Shown one piece after another: positions 1 through 6,712 of a DNA stretch of 15,750 bases. A model generated the notes under the pieces. The model made no database searches, was not told the origin of the DNA, and worked only from the letters and a program-made list of their open reading frames with translations. Numbering within the stretch: position 1 is the first letter of the stretch; each line of letters begins with the position of its first letter. The position numbers and the translations under genes are program-made. This DNA is from Oligoflexales bacterium (GTDB lineage: Bacteria > Bdellovibrionota_B > Oligoflexia > Oligoflexales > CACXFL01): the NCBI GenBank assembly GCA_028282865.1, contig JANQHA010000273.1, positions 1-15,750 of the forward strand. The letters are read 5' to 3'.

Positions 1-529
1 TTGCCTGAATATTTTCCATATCGCTTTCTCTAAGAATACGATTGATTGTCCGAACAATAGTATTGCTAGACGCGATGTGCTTACCTGAATCGTCAATGAT
101 CAAGCCTGGAAATCGTCGCTTAATTCGATTCAGATTGACAACGGCACTCTTATTTTGAATAGATCCGGAAACATAAACACGCCCATTTCTTTCCTGAGCC
201 TTTAAACCCTTGATACCCCGTACTAACTTAATCACTTGCTGGTTACGACTACCTATCTGGACCTGGTAAACAACATCTTCACCACTTGCCATCTTCACCT
301 TAAGCTGAACTAATGCAGCTCTTTTCCCAGTCAGAATCAACTGAGTCTTATTCATCCCCTTTTCCACAGATAACGCCGCCGAATCGCTTATATCAACACT
401 CTTAGCTATACCAGATAGAGTAAGAAGATGATCCTCGCCTATACCGATCGCAATCTCATTGCCGGCTATAGCCACCGACGAAGAAAATACCAAACTACCA
501 AGCAGACAAAAAACAAATATCTTATACAT
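1..529 (-). CDS. cpaC: Tad/Flp pilus secretin-like protein (CpaC/RcpA family), N-terminal part, runs off left edge
   Basis: Reading the minus strand from an ATG at 529-527 gives 176 codons with no stop before the window edge, so only the N-terminus is visible. The start is fixed by an AGGAGG 5 nt upstream. Residues 1-22 form a clean signal peptide (MYKIFVFCLLGSLVFSSSVA, cleavage near AIA-G). Residues 25-85 look like the pilus-secretin N-terminal domain: short beta strands around a hydrophobic LTLSGIAKSVDI segment and an LILTGKRAALVQLKV strand. Residues 95-150 contain RVYVSGSIQNKSAVVNLNRI, resembling the ring-building N1 domain of CpaC secretins. Established role: the outer-membrane channel through which the Flp pilus is extruded. 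The pore domain lies outside the window, so the assignment rests on N-terminal features and on the missing secretin in the plus-strand operon. The gene lies downstream of a pilin and its terminator, so it probably has its own promoter. Confidence 0.72.
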   Translation of the reverse strand, partial: MYKIFVFCLLGSLVFSSSVAIAGNEIAIGIGEDHLLTLSGIAKSVDISDSAALSVEKGMNKTQLILTGKRAALVQLKVKMASGEDVVYQVQIGSRNQQVIKLVRGIKGLKAQERNGRVYVSGSIQNKSAVVNLNRIKRRFPGLIIDDSGKHIASSNTIVRTINRILRESDMENIQA

Positions 530-581
530 GGGTACCTCCTATGTTTCCGGGTCTTAGTTAAGCACGATTTTTCGCCGACAT

Positions 582-597
582 TTGATTGAAATTGACC
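582..597 (-). promoter_or_regulatory. Copy 1 of shared direct-repeat element upstream of the secretin-like gene
   Basis: Read on the minus strand, this is GGTCAATTTCAATCAA, 52 nt upstream of the secretin-like start codon. It matches the elements at 1034-1049 and 1361-1376 (consensus GGTCAATNNNARTCAA). A weak -10-like TTAACT lies 20 nt downstream (556-561). The two TCAA half-sites are spaced 10 bp apart, one DNA turn, as expected for an activator or response regulator binding as a tandem dimer. The regulator is unknown. Confidence 0.5.
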
Positions 598-613
598 TAG
601 TAAAAAAGTTATG

Positions 614-637
614 AAAAAACCCACTCGGAAGTGGGTT
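614..637 (-). terminator. Rho-independent terminator of the Flp pilin gene
   Basis: A perfect 8-bp inverted repeat, AACCCACT/AGTGGGTT, with a 4-nt loop occupies 618-637. On the minus strand it runs directly into a T-run formed by the A's at 614-619. It lies 52 nt past the pilin stop codon and before the secretin-like gene, so it should uncouple abundant pilin transcripts from the secretin. Confidence 0.88.
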
Positions 638-688
638 GATTCTCTAAGATCAATATGGAGGAATAAACTAGCTACGCCTAACTCACCA

Positions 689-964
689 TTACTGATCATT
701 ATACATTTTGATAGTCTCCTTGTTCTTCTCTAAATCCAAAGAGGTTCCTTTTTTAAGGATGCCATAGATTTCCTCTTTGCTCTTATGTTCTTTAACACTG
801 TCAGAATCTCCTCGAATAGCTAAGACTGCGTTACCCAATTGCTTCTTCAAAGTTTGCCCGAAGATACTAAACATTCCAATTGACCCTACCGCAACAAGTA
901 CCAACATAATTAGATATTCAGCGGTATTTTGCCCTAGTTTCTTTTTTAATGACTTCCTCTTCAT
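689..964 (-). CDS. flp: Flp-family (type IVb) pilin, probable major subunit
   Basis: A 91-residue protein with the Flp prepilin signature. A very basic leader, MKRKSLKKKLG, ends in Gly11, followed by QNTAEY, which puts Glu at +5 and Tyr at +6 of the mature protein. A hydrophobic helix of about 20 residues follows (LIMLVLVAVGSIGMFSIFG). This is the site cut by TadV/CpaA-type prepilin peptidases, and the mature helix polymerises as the pilus core. After the helix comes a charged, Lys/Glu-rich tail of about 45 residues, longer than in the smallest Flp pilins. The ATG (964-962) has an AGGAGG 4 nt upstream. It has its own upstream control element and its own strong terminator, consistent with a highly expressed structural subunit. 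It is divergent from the pilus assembly operon. Being the major rather than a minor pilin is inferred from this independent unit. Confidence 0.88.
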   Translation of the reverse strand: MKRKSLKKKLGQNTAEYLIMLVLVAVGSIGMFSIFGQTLKKQLGNAVLAIRGDSDSVKEHKSKEEIYGILKKGTSLDLEKNKETIKMYNDQ

Positions 965-1008
965 ATATCCTCCTATATTAGAAAGCCTACATTAAACACA
1001 TCAATGTA

Positions 1009-1049
1009 ATTATCTCGAGGGTGTCTTCAAAACTTGACTCAAATTGACC
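1009..1049 (-). promoter_or_regulatory. Putative promoter of the Flp pilin with copy 2 of the shared element
   Basis: The minus strand reads GGTCAATTTGAGTCAA at 1049-1034, then 19 nt, then a -10-like GATAAT at 1014-1009. This would start transcription about 40 nt upstream of the pilin ATG. The element contains GTCAA twice at exactly 10-bp spacing. The -10 assignment is by eye, and no good -35 hexamer is present, consistent with an activator-dependent promoter. Confidence 0.48.
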
Positions 1050-1360
1050 TTAGCAAAATAAATCGGCAGATATCTAAGCGGCCTCAGCTAACTACCTAAA
1101 AGCCTTGGTCAACAATGGCATTACGAGATGTTTTAATAAGACGCTAAGACTGTCATATTGACGGGGACGAAAGATTCTTAAAAGAACGATCGTGGTTGGA
1201 CTTTCAGGCAAGGCCGCAAGAAAAATGCGCCGACGACATTATAAAGGTAGCACAACTTGCTTCCTTCCGCGCAGCACAGCTGCGTTGAGAATTTTTCGAG
1301 TTTGCCTAAGATCCTTGACGATCACTAAGGTTTTCTGGGGGTGATATCTAAAACACGGCC

Positions 1361-1403
1361 GGTCAATCCTAGTCAAAAGCACCTTACTATACAGCCCTAG
1401 AAT
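1361..1403 (+). promoter_or_regulatory. Putative promoter of the plus-strand pilus operon with copy 3 of the shared element
   Basis: GGTCAATCCTAGTCAA lies at 1361-1376, with GTCAA repeated at 10-bp spacing. Two -10-like boxes follow: TATACA at 1388-1393 (11 nt downstream) and TAGAAT at 1398-1403 (21 nt downstream, matching the 19-21 nt spacing seen at the other copies). The choice matters: only the first would place the whole 1406-1433 hairpin in the mRNA. Confidence 0.45.
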
Positions 1404-1405
1404 AC

Positions 1406-1433
1406 CTCCTAGCTAGCCGTAACTAGCATGGAG
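1406..1433 (+). promoter_or_regulatory. Inverted repeat covering the ribosome binding site of the first operon gene
   Basis: Arms 1406-1416 (CTCCTAGCTAG) and 1423-1433 (CTAGCATGGAG) pair at 9 of 11 positions around a 6-nt loop. The 3' arm contains GGAG, the apparent Shine-Dalgarno for the ATG at 1440, so the folded form would hide it. Whether the whole arm is transcribed depends on the unknown transcription start. Confidence 0.4.
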
Positions 1434-1439
1434 AGAAAA

Positions 1440-2198
1440 ATGTACTTAGTAGTTAGAACGATAATTATATTAGCATCATGCATGATGTTAACAGCGTCTT
1501 CAAAGAAAAAAAATTTTGACCCTGCACTACTAGAGCGTTTAGAACCAGAGCGTGGATCTGTTAGGCTAAATGGTATCGAGGATAAATCTTATCTATTTTC
1601 CAATACCGGATCAGTAGATCAATTTGTTTCAAAAATCAAAAAAGAACTTCACCAAAAATATACAGTGACTATATCTAATAGTGGCTACTCAAAAGTTATT
1701 ATCATTAGTAAACTACCTTCCAAGCAATGCCCTAAGTGTCCCAAGCCAACTGCCAAGACATGGAGTTCAGTAGTAAAGAGCTCTTTTGTAATTTCCTATT
1801 TTCCAAATCATGGTCAAAAGCCATTCGCAATAGGAACAAATAGCGGACTATTATTAAGTTTGAAAAGGTCTCAATATAACGGAACTTTACTGAAGGAGTC
1901 TAAGGAAATCTTAGATGAAGTCAGTTTCTCTGAATATAAATTTGGCAAGACTTATACTTCGTCGTTAAATGCAATCGTGTCGGTCACACCTCAATTAGCG
2001 ATGAGTAAAGTACTATCGGACCTAAAAGATCAAGGATACGTATCTGCTATAGAGTCATTTGAAGAATCTAGTAGCAATGATCATCAAAATCGTCTTGAAA
2101 CTATATTAGTTAAAGGACCATCTACAGTGCATATAGCTGCTGAAAGACAATTATCAGGAGGCAGCAACATAACGATCAGCGAATCTATAACGAAATAG
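1440..2198 (+). CDS. Exported protein of unknown function, first gene of the Tad operon
   Basis: I do not recognise the family. I chose the ATG at 1440 because GGAGAG sits 4 nt upstream. The alternative ATG at 1428 adds four residues but is preceded by CCTCCT and no ribosome site. The resulting 252-residue protein starts MYLVVRTIIILASC, a short hydrophobic export signal. LASC (residues 11-14) fits a lipobox, so it may be an outer-membrane lipoprotein, though the signal is short. A CPKC pair (residues 97-100) could form a disulfide. Two stretches (about 58-92 and 190-230) each pair an amphipathic helix with beta strands, suggesting a repeated alpha/beta fold. It ends 12 nt before cpaB, so it is almost certainly co-transcribed with the pilus genes. 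A lipoprotein or pilotin-like accessory role in pilus assembly is an inference from position only. Confidence 0.75.
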   Translation: MYLVVRTIIILASCMMLTASSKKKNFDPALLERLEPERGSVRLNGIEDKSYLFSNTGSVDQFVSKIKKELHQKYTVTISNSGYSKVIIISKLPSKQCPKCPKPTAKTWSSVVKSSFVISYFPNHGQKPFAIGTNSGLLLSLKRSQYNGTLLKESKEILDEVSFSEYKFGKTYTSSLNAIVSVTPQLAMSKVLSDLKDQGYVSAIESFEESSSNDHQNRLETILVKGPSTVHIAAERQLSGGSNITISESITK

Positions 2199-2210
2199 AT
2201 AGGAGCTCTT

Positions 2211-3104
2211 ATGAGTCAGGTAAGCAAGGCATTAGCATCATCACCAAGCCAACTAAAGGAAAGAAAGGCTAAGTTAAATAACCTTCTTGATAGTTTCAAA
2301 GAGAAACCTTGGTGGCGATTGGAAACTGGCCTATTAGCAGGTGCTATTGCCTGCGGAATATTGTCTGGACTACTAAGTCATTTCAACAGCAATCAGCAAG
2401 AGCGCTACTATCAAGAGGCCTATGCGACTAAGGCGGTATTAATCACTACTAAGCAGCTAGCGCAAGGAGAGGTCATTACCAGGGACCATATGCAGCAAAC
2501 GCAAATGCTAAGAATGAATGTCACCCAAAATCATTTAACAGCTGATGGTATACCTATGGTCTTAGGCAAGCAGGTTACAGTAGATCTAAAAAAAGGAGAT
2601 CCATTGCTGCTATCAGCTATTCAGGGCGCTGCGGAGATCACTTCCATGGCACAAAAAATTCCAGCAGGAAAGAGATTATTCTCGCTATCGATCGAGGATC
2701 CAAGTGTTCAAAATGGATTCATCAAGCCAAATGACCATGTGGATATATTGGCCTATATGGATCTGCCTAATAGGGGCAGGACAGTATTCACTGTTTTACA
2801 GGATGTAACACTAGTTTCAATCGGATCGATGACAAACTCCTCAAATGCTCAAGGAACATCCGCATCCAATGTCAGCTTTTTTGTAAGTCAAAAGGAGGCC
2901 GAAATTCTGAGTTATGCGCTAAAAGTAGGAACATTTTCGCTCAGCCTAAGGAACCCGAAAGATATCAGCAAGGCCCAAGAAGGCAAAGGCATCGCTATCA
3001 AGGAGTTTCTCGACTATGGCAAAGTACACGACGCGTCAGGAGGCAGCGAGCTCCAGGTTACGGAGCGAGGACGAAGACTCAAGGCAAAAAAGGGGGGGAA
3101 ATGA
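2211..3104 (+). CDS. cpaB: Flp pilus assembly protein CpaB/RcpC
   Basis: A 297-residue protein. It has a cytoplasmic N-terminus of about 37 residues, one membrane helix (about 38-58, LETGLLAGAIACGILSGLLS), then a periplasmic SAF domain (about 73-140, starting KAVLITTKQLAQGEVITRDHM). An RcpC-type beta domain follows (about 150-250), with RLFSLSIEDPS, NDHVDILAYMD and a closing VSQKEAEILSYALKVGTFSLSLRNP. These are standard for CpaB/RcpC, which works in the periplasm with the secretin and probably contacts cell wall. The start has GGAG 6 nt upstream. The stop TGA overlaps the next gene's ATG (ATGA). The N-terminal cytoplasmic extension is longer than in the classical protein. The last codons lie in an A6G7 run that forms in-phase slippery heptamers (see findings). 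Confidence 0.9.
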   Translation: MSQVSKALASSPSQLKERKAKLNNLLDSFKEKPWWRLETGLLAGAIACGILSGLLSHFNSNQQERYYQEAYATKAVLITTKQLAQGEVITRDHMQQTQMLRMNVTQNHLTADGIPMVLGKQVTVDLKKGDPLLLSAIQGAAEITSMAQKIPAGKRLFSLSIEDPSVQNGFIKPNDHVDILAYMDLPNRGRTVFTVLQDVTLVSIGSMTNSSNAQGTSASNVSFFVSQKEAEILSYALKVGTFSLSLRNPKDISKAQEGKGIAIKEFLDYGKVHDASGGSELQVTERGRRLKAKKGGK

Positions 3105-3283
3105 TCATTGCAAGACATCAAAGCGGTCAGGTAGCCACCGAATATGTGCTTTTATTAGTCAGCATTCTATTAGCTATTATTATTGCGACCTACACCTCAA
3201 ATAAAAATTTAATAAAACTATTTTCAGATGAGATCACCAGCAGCTTTTTAACATTAACCACACTTTTAAAACTACCGATATGA
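3101..3283 (+). CDS. Second, very small Flp-type pilin or pseudopilin
   Basis: A 60-residue protein with a textbook Flp processing site. The leader MIIARHQSG ends in Gly9, followed by QVATEY, giving Glu+5 and Tyr+6, then a hydrophobic helix (VLLLVSILLAIIIA). The mature protein would be only 51 residues, with almost no soluble domain. Its start overlaps the cpaB stop by four bases, and its ribosome site is the purine run AAGGGGGGG, so it is probably translationally coupled to cpaB. Sitting inside the assembly operon rather than in its own unit, it is more likely a minor pilin or initiator than the main subunit; this is inferred. It is not a close copy of the pilin at 689-964, since similarity outside the signature is low. 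Confidence 0.82.
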   Translation: MIIARHQSGQVATEYVLLLVSILLAIIIATYTSNKNLIKLFSDEITSSFLTLTTLLKLPI

Positions 3284-3292
3284 GATAATATC

Positions 3293-4972
3293 ATGAGAGA
3301 TACCCAAGCTATTTCCATAGAAAAGCCAGTAATGAAACCTACAAAAGCTTGGGTCAGCTGGTCAATCGGCAAAGACACAAATAGGATAGCTTTGAGCCTT
3401 GGTCGTCATTTAATTGGCGACAGCCCCTTTTGTAAAATTAAAATTGGCAATGGCAACCGAATCTGCGGCTTCTTAGAAATCACCAAAAAATCACCTTCAA
3501 TTAAATGCACGGCAGCTCAACCGAGTATGTTTGCGGATGGAAAAAAGATGGCGGTCGGTGATAGTATTACGATCGGTGATGTCATTGAAGTTACCGTTGG
3601 GCGAACCCCCATCACAGTATCAATAGCTTCTATTGCAGATCGAGAGCTATTGGTTGATCACGCACCATTCTTAGGCGATGATCAAAGTGATTCCGAACAA
3701 ACACTAAATGGTAGCCTTCATAATATCGATCAAGTTAGGCAGCACCTGGCAAAAACACTTCTGAAAAAGCTAGACCTCAAAGATATGAGCCTAGAGAAGC
3801 TAGACTCGCCCCAAGTGCGAGAGCAGGCTCGCCTAAAACTACGAAAACTAATCTCTGATCTAATAGTTCCTGAGAATCTAGCTATTGACAAGAGCTCCCT
3901 CGAGAAGGAGGTATATAATGAGATCACCGGTCTTGGGCCTTTAGAGCCACTGCTAGCTGACGAAGATATCACGGAAATCATGGTCAACTCTAAAGACCAA
4001 ATATTCATCGAAAAATCAGGAAAACTAACAATCGCCAAAATTCAGTTTAGCTCTGACCAGGCATTGATTAACATCATTGACAGAATTGTCTCAAGCATTG
4101 GCAGGCGTATAGATACATCCTCTCCGATAGTGGATGCCCGACTACTTGATGGATCGCGGGTAAACGCGATGATCCCGCCGCTTGCGATCAAAGGCCCTAA
4201 CATAACTATACGTAGATTTTCCAAGGATCCCATATCAATGGATAAGCTTGTCGGGTGGGAGAGTCTCACAGCCACGATGGCGGCATTTTTGAACCTTCTA
4301 GTCGTGGAACATAAGAACATGATAGTCAGCGGTGGAACGGGATCTGGAAAGACAACCCTATTAAATGCCTTATCCAACTTTATTCCCGACAGCGAGAGGA
4401 TTATCACTGTAGAGGACGCCGCAGAGCTTCAATTACAGCAGACGCACATAATAAGCTTAGAGTCTCGGCCTGCAAATTTAGAAGGTAAGGGAGCAATCAC
4501 CATCCGAGACCTAGTTAAAAACACACTTCGGATGCGACCGGATAGAATCATCGTTGGAGAGTGCCGAGGTGGTGAAGCTCTTGACATGCTACAAGCAATG
4601 AATACCGGTCACGATGGATCAATGACCACAGCTCACGCGAACTCACCTATCGATATGCTCAGAAGGCTTGAAACTATGGTGCTGATGTCAGGAATGGAAC
4701 TGCCACTTTCGGCGATTCGAGAGCAGATTGCATCTGCGCTGACAATTATTGTCCAACAAACACGACGCAAAACCGGTAGACGACTTATAACCAATATTAC
4801 CTGGGTTCACTCACTCGATAAAGATACTAAAGAATATCTAGTCCTACCTCTATTTAGTCGAGACAAAAAAGATAACATCTCGATCCACACTAGTAACCTT
4901 CAGAGATTTTGGCAAGAGGAGGATATGGATGGATCATGGGAAACCTACTGCAGTGAAGGAGCACAGATATGA
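3293..4972 (+). CDS. cpaF: FHA-CpaF/TadA: Tad pilus assembly ATPase with FHA-like N-terminus
   Basis: A 559-residue secretion ATPase that powers Flp pilus assembly at the inner membrane. Residues about 35-105 look like a degenerate FHA fold (ALSLGRHLIGDSPFCKIKIG ... GDSITIGDVIEVTVG). The usual Ser-x-x-His of phosphopeptide-binding FHA domains is not evident. Residues about 145-310 are the CpaF N-terminal region, with LGPLEPLLADEDITEIMVN. The ATPase core has Walker A GGTGSGKT (347-354), an Asp box near VEDAAELQL (373-381), Walker B RIIVGECRGGE (418-428) and His box TAHANS (446-451), all intact. Upstream is the small pilin (9-nt gap); downstream, tadB overlaps by four bases. The ribosome site is weak, so coupling to upstream translation is likely. 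FHA-CpaF fusions are known outside the classical Tad loci. Confidence 0.93.
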   Translation: MRDTQAISIEKPVMKPTKAWVSWSIGKDTNRIALSLGRHLIGDSPFCKIKIGNGNRICGFLEITKKSPSIKCTAAQPSMFADGKKMAVGDSITIGDVIEVTVGRTPITVSIASIADRELLVDHAPFLGDDQSDSEQTLNGSLHNIDQVRQHLAKTLLKKLDLKDMSLEKLDSPQVREQARLKLRKLISDLIVPENLAIDKSSLEKEVYNEITGLGPLEPLLADEDITEIMVNSKDQIFIEKSGKLTIAKIQFSSDQALINIIDRIVSSIGRRIDTSSPIVDARLLDGSRVNAMIPPLAIKGPNITIRRFSKDPISMDKLVGWESLTATMAAFLNLLVVEHKNMIVSGGTGSGKTTLLNALSNFIPDSERIITVEDAAELQLQQTHIISLESRPANLEGKGAITIRDLVKNTLRMRPDRIIVGECRGGEALDMLQAMNTGHDGSMTTAHANSPIDMLRRLETMVLMSGMELPLSAIREQIASALTIIVQQTRRKTGRRLITNITWVHSLDKDTKEYLVLPLFSRDKKDNISIHTSNLQRFWQEEDMDGSWETYCSEGAQI

Positions 4973-5811
4973 ATTCACCATTCTCAGTAGCGAATATCTA
5001 TGCATCTCATATAGGCTATGCAATATCACTAGCTATCATGATCTATCTATTTAGAGGTAGTATTGAAAACTATCTCTCAAATAATTCAAAAGAACAAAAC
5101 TTAGATCCAGTAAAAAAGAAGGAACTGCTAATACTAAGGATATCTTCCGCAATCACGGTAACCTTATTGCTAACATTTATAGGCATTAGTAGTATGGTTT
5201 CATTAATCGCTGGAGCTATCTCGGCTTATGCAGTGCCCAAGTTTCTCGAAAATAGGAGGCGACAGAAATATGTCGAAAGTTTTGATCAATCACTAGTCGA
5301 AGCTTTAACTGGGGTTGCATCGTCTCTAAAAGCAGGCTTAACAATCCTTGGAAGTTTGGAAGTCTCTGTCAATAACTCACCAGCTGTATTCTCTAAGCAA
5401 ATATCATTAGCAATCAAAGAGCACCGATTTGGCAAGCCTTTAGAGGAGGCACTTGACGGAGTCAGAAAACGTATCGGAACACCTCATGCAAATATCGCAT
5501 TTGGCGCATTGATTATCGGCAACCAAATAGGTGGCAACCTCCCAGAGATTTTAAACAAGATTGTTCAAACTATTAGGGAGCGTGAAAGGGTTGCTGGAAA
5601 GCTTGACTCCTTAACCGCTCAGGGTCGAACCCAGTCAGTTCTACTCTGTTCCGCACCACCAGTCATTGGAGTCTTGATGTACCTTTGGGACCCAGAAAAA
5701 ATCGCACTATTTACCGATACCTTCGCTGGCCAGATATTGCTGACACTTGCTATTAGCCTGGAGCTGATAGGAATTTATGCGACTAAGAAAACTATGGAAC
5801 TTGATATTTAG
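4969..5811 (+). CDS. tadB: Tad pilus inner-membrane platform protein TadB
   Basis: A 280-residue integral membrane protein of the T2SS-F family. N-terminal membrane segments fall at about 13-27 and 52-85. The cytoplasmic T2SS-F domain (about 92-222) has SFDQSLVEALTGVASSLKAG, GKPLEEALDGVRKRIG and GNQIGGNLPEILNKIV. Two C-terminal membrane helices follow (about 222-242 and 252-272). This fits TadB, which pairs with TadC to form the platform that the CpaF ATPase drives. AGGAG lies 7 nt before the ATG, and the ATG overlaps the cpaF stop (ATGA). tadC follows 15 nt downstream in the usual Tad order. Confidence 0.92.
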   Translation: MNSPFSVANIYASHIGYAISLAIMIYLFRGSIENYLSNNSKEQNLDPVKKKELLILRISSAITVTLLLTFIGISSMVSLIAGAISAYAVPKFLENRRRQKYVESFDQSLVEALTGVASSLKAGLTILGSLEVSVNNSPAVFSKQISLAIKEHRFGKPLEEALDGVRKRIGTPHANIAFGALIIGNQIGGNLPEILNKIVQTIRERERVAGKLDSLTAQGRTQSVLLCSAPPVIGVLMYLWDPEKIALFTDTFAGQILLTLAISLELIGIYATKKTMELDI

Positions 5812-5826
5812 CATACGGAGCAGACC

Positions 5827-6699
5827 ATGAACACACTCTATCAAACTCATTGGATCTTTAGTGCCGTAGCCCACAGCATCGTAGCATATGTGATTGGCAG
5901 GCTAGTTCTTTACAGTTACCGCGAACACTCATACCTCTACCAATTTGATGGAAACTCAAAAGCTATTAAAAATGCAGTAGATGTTCTGCTGCCATGGGCC
6001 AAGCGGATGCCAGTGAAGAGATATCGGACTTTCCTAGAGGATTTGATGACAAATGCCGACTATAGTCACGATTGGGACAGCAGCCATTTCATGGCATTAC
6101 AGGCGATCTACGGATTTGGTAGCTTTGTAGTCGGATATGTATTACTTAACTTGATTCTTGGGATGCCGTTATGGGTAACTATCATGATATCGTTAATAGC
6201 TTTGTTCATACCAATCACTAAGTTATTTGACCGATCAAAAAAGAGGATAAAATCGTGCCAACGTGAGCTTCCATACTTTATTGATTATCTCAGCTTAACG
6301 ATGGGAGCAGGACTAGATTTCAATCAGGGCCTTTCTGCGGTAATATCAGACTCCCCTCCGTCACCCCTAAGAAACGAGTTCACTCAAATGCTTCGCAATA
6401 TGAAGCTGGGTATGAGTAGGGAAGAGGCACTAAATGACATTCATCGCAGGGTTAATACTCCCGGAATGAGACTGTTCACTCAAACTCTATCTCAAGCAAT
6501 TAAAATGGGGAGTGATATCGCCCAAACACTTAGTGTAATGGGAGAGACTATGCAAACGAAAAGATTCCAAAAAGCAGAAGAAGCTGCTGGAAAAATCTCT
6601 ATTCGGATGATGATTCCGATGATGATCTTTGTAATGCCAGCAACCATTATTATTTTACTTGGCCCCATGATCTTGGAATGGGTAAGTAGCACTAACTAA
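5827..6699 (+). CDS. tadC: Tad pilus inner-membrane platform protein TadC
   Basis: A 290-residue T2SS-F-family membrane protein. It has an N-terminal helix (about 12-28), a helix pair at about 95-132, a T2SS-F domain (about 146-270) with ELPYFIDYLSLTMGAGLDF, MSREEALNDIHRRVNTP and AIKMGSDIAQTLSVMGETM, and a C-terminal helix (about 262-283) ending in the typical MIFVMPATIIILLGP. The conserved region around QKAEEAAGKISIRMM is characteristic of TadC. The start has GGAG upstream. It is the partner of TadB. The next gene begins 13 nt after the stop with a good ribosome site, so it is likely in the same transcript. Confidence 0.92.
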   Translation: MNTLYQTHWIFSAVAHSIVAYVIGRLVLYSYREHSYLYQFDGNSKAIKNAVDVLLPWAKRMPVKRYRTFLEDLMTNADYSHDWDSSHFMALQAIYGFGSFVVGYVLLNLILGMPLWVTIMISLIALFIPITKLFDRSKKRIKSCQRELPYFIDYLSLTMGAGLDFNQGLSAVISDSPPSPLRNEFTQMLRNMKLGMSREEALNDIHRRVNTPGMRLFTQTLSQAIKMGSDIAQTLSVMGETMQTKRFQKAEEAAGKISIRMMIPMMIFVMPATIIILLGPMILEWVSSTN

Positions 6700-6712
6700 A
6701 GGAGTGGAAGCC

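Larger units (their letters stand above)
965..1439. other. Divergent control region between the pilin gene and the pilus operon, no convincing gene
   Basis: This 475-nt gap separates two divergent units of the pilus locus. No ORF of credible length or coding character was found; a 10-codon ORF from the ATG at 1116 has no ribosome site. It holds the repeat elements at 1034-1049 and 1361-1376. It also has a GC-rich perfect hairpin at 1270-1284 (CGCAGC/GCTGCG, 3-nt loop), followed about 8 nt later by a short T-run at 1292-1296, which is only terminator-like. The middle part (about 1080-1330) is much longer than two promoters need and could hold a small RNA or further operator sites; I cannot assign it to a known RNA family. 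Confidence 0.5.

Noticed and set aside
466..699. 77-codon minus-strand ORF
   Set aside because: It overlaps the signal-peptide end of the secretin-like gene in another frame and runs through the pilin terminator; no ribosome site or family features.
777..995. 72-codon plus-strand ORF antisense to the pilin
   Set aside because: It is a shadow of the Flp pilin, whose prepilin signature and ribosome site are clear.
1009..1041. FliA (sigma28)-like promoter before the pilin: TCAAG then CGAGATAA after 15 nt
   Set aside because: The resemblance is partial and the pattern is not shared by the other two copies of the upstream element, so the common GTCAA repeat is the better explanation.
1140..1260. 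Possible c-di-GMP riboswitch upstream of the pilus operon
   Set aside because: GGGGACGAAAG and later GC-rich pieces do not form the GEMM core (no GCAAA-type conserved blocks in the right order).
3016..3204. 62-codon plus-strand ORF bridging cpaB and the small pilin
   Set aside because: Out of frame with both real genes, and its residues show no export or pilin signature. It is the remaining third frame.
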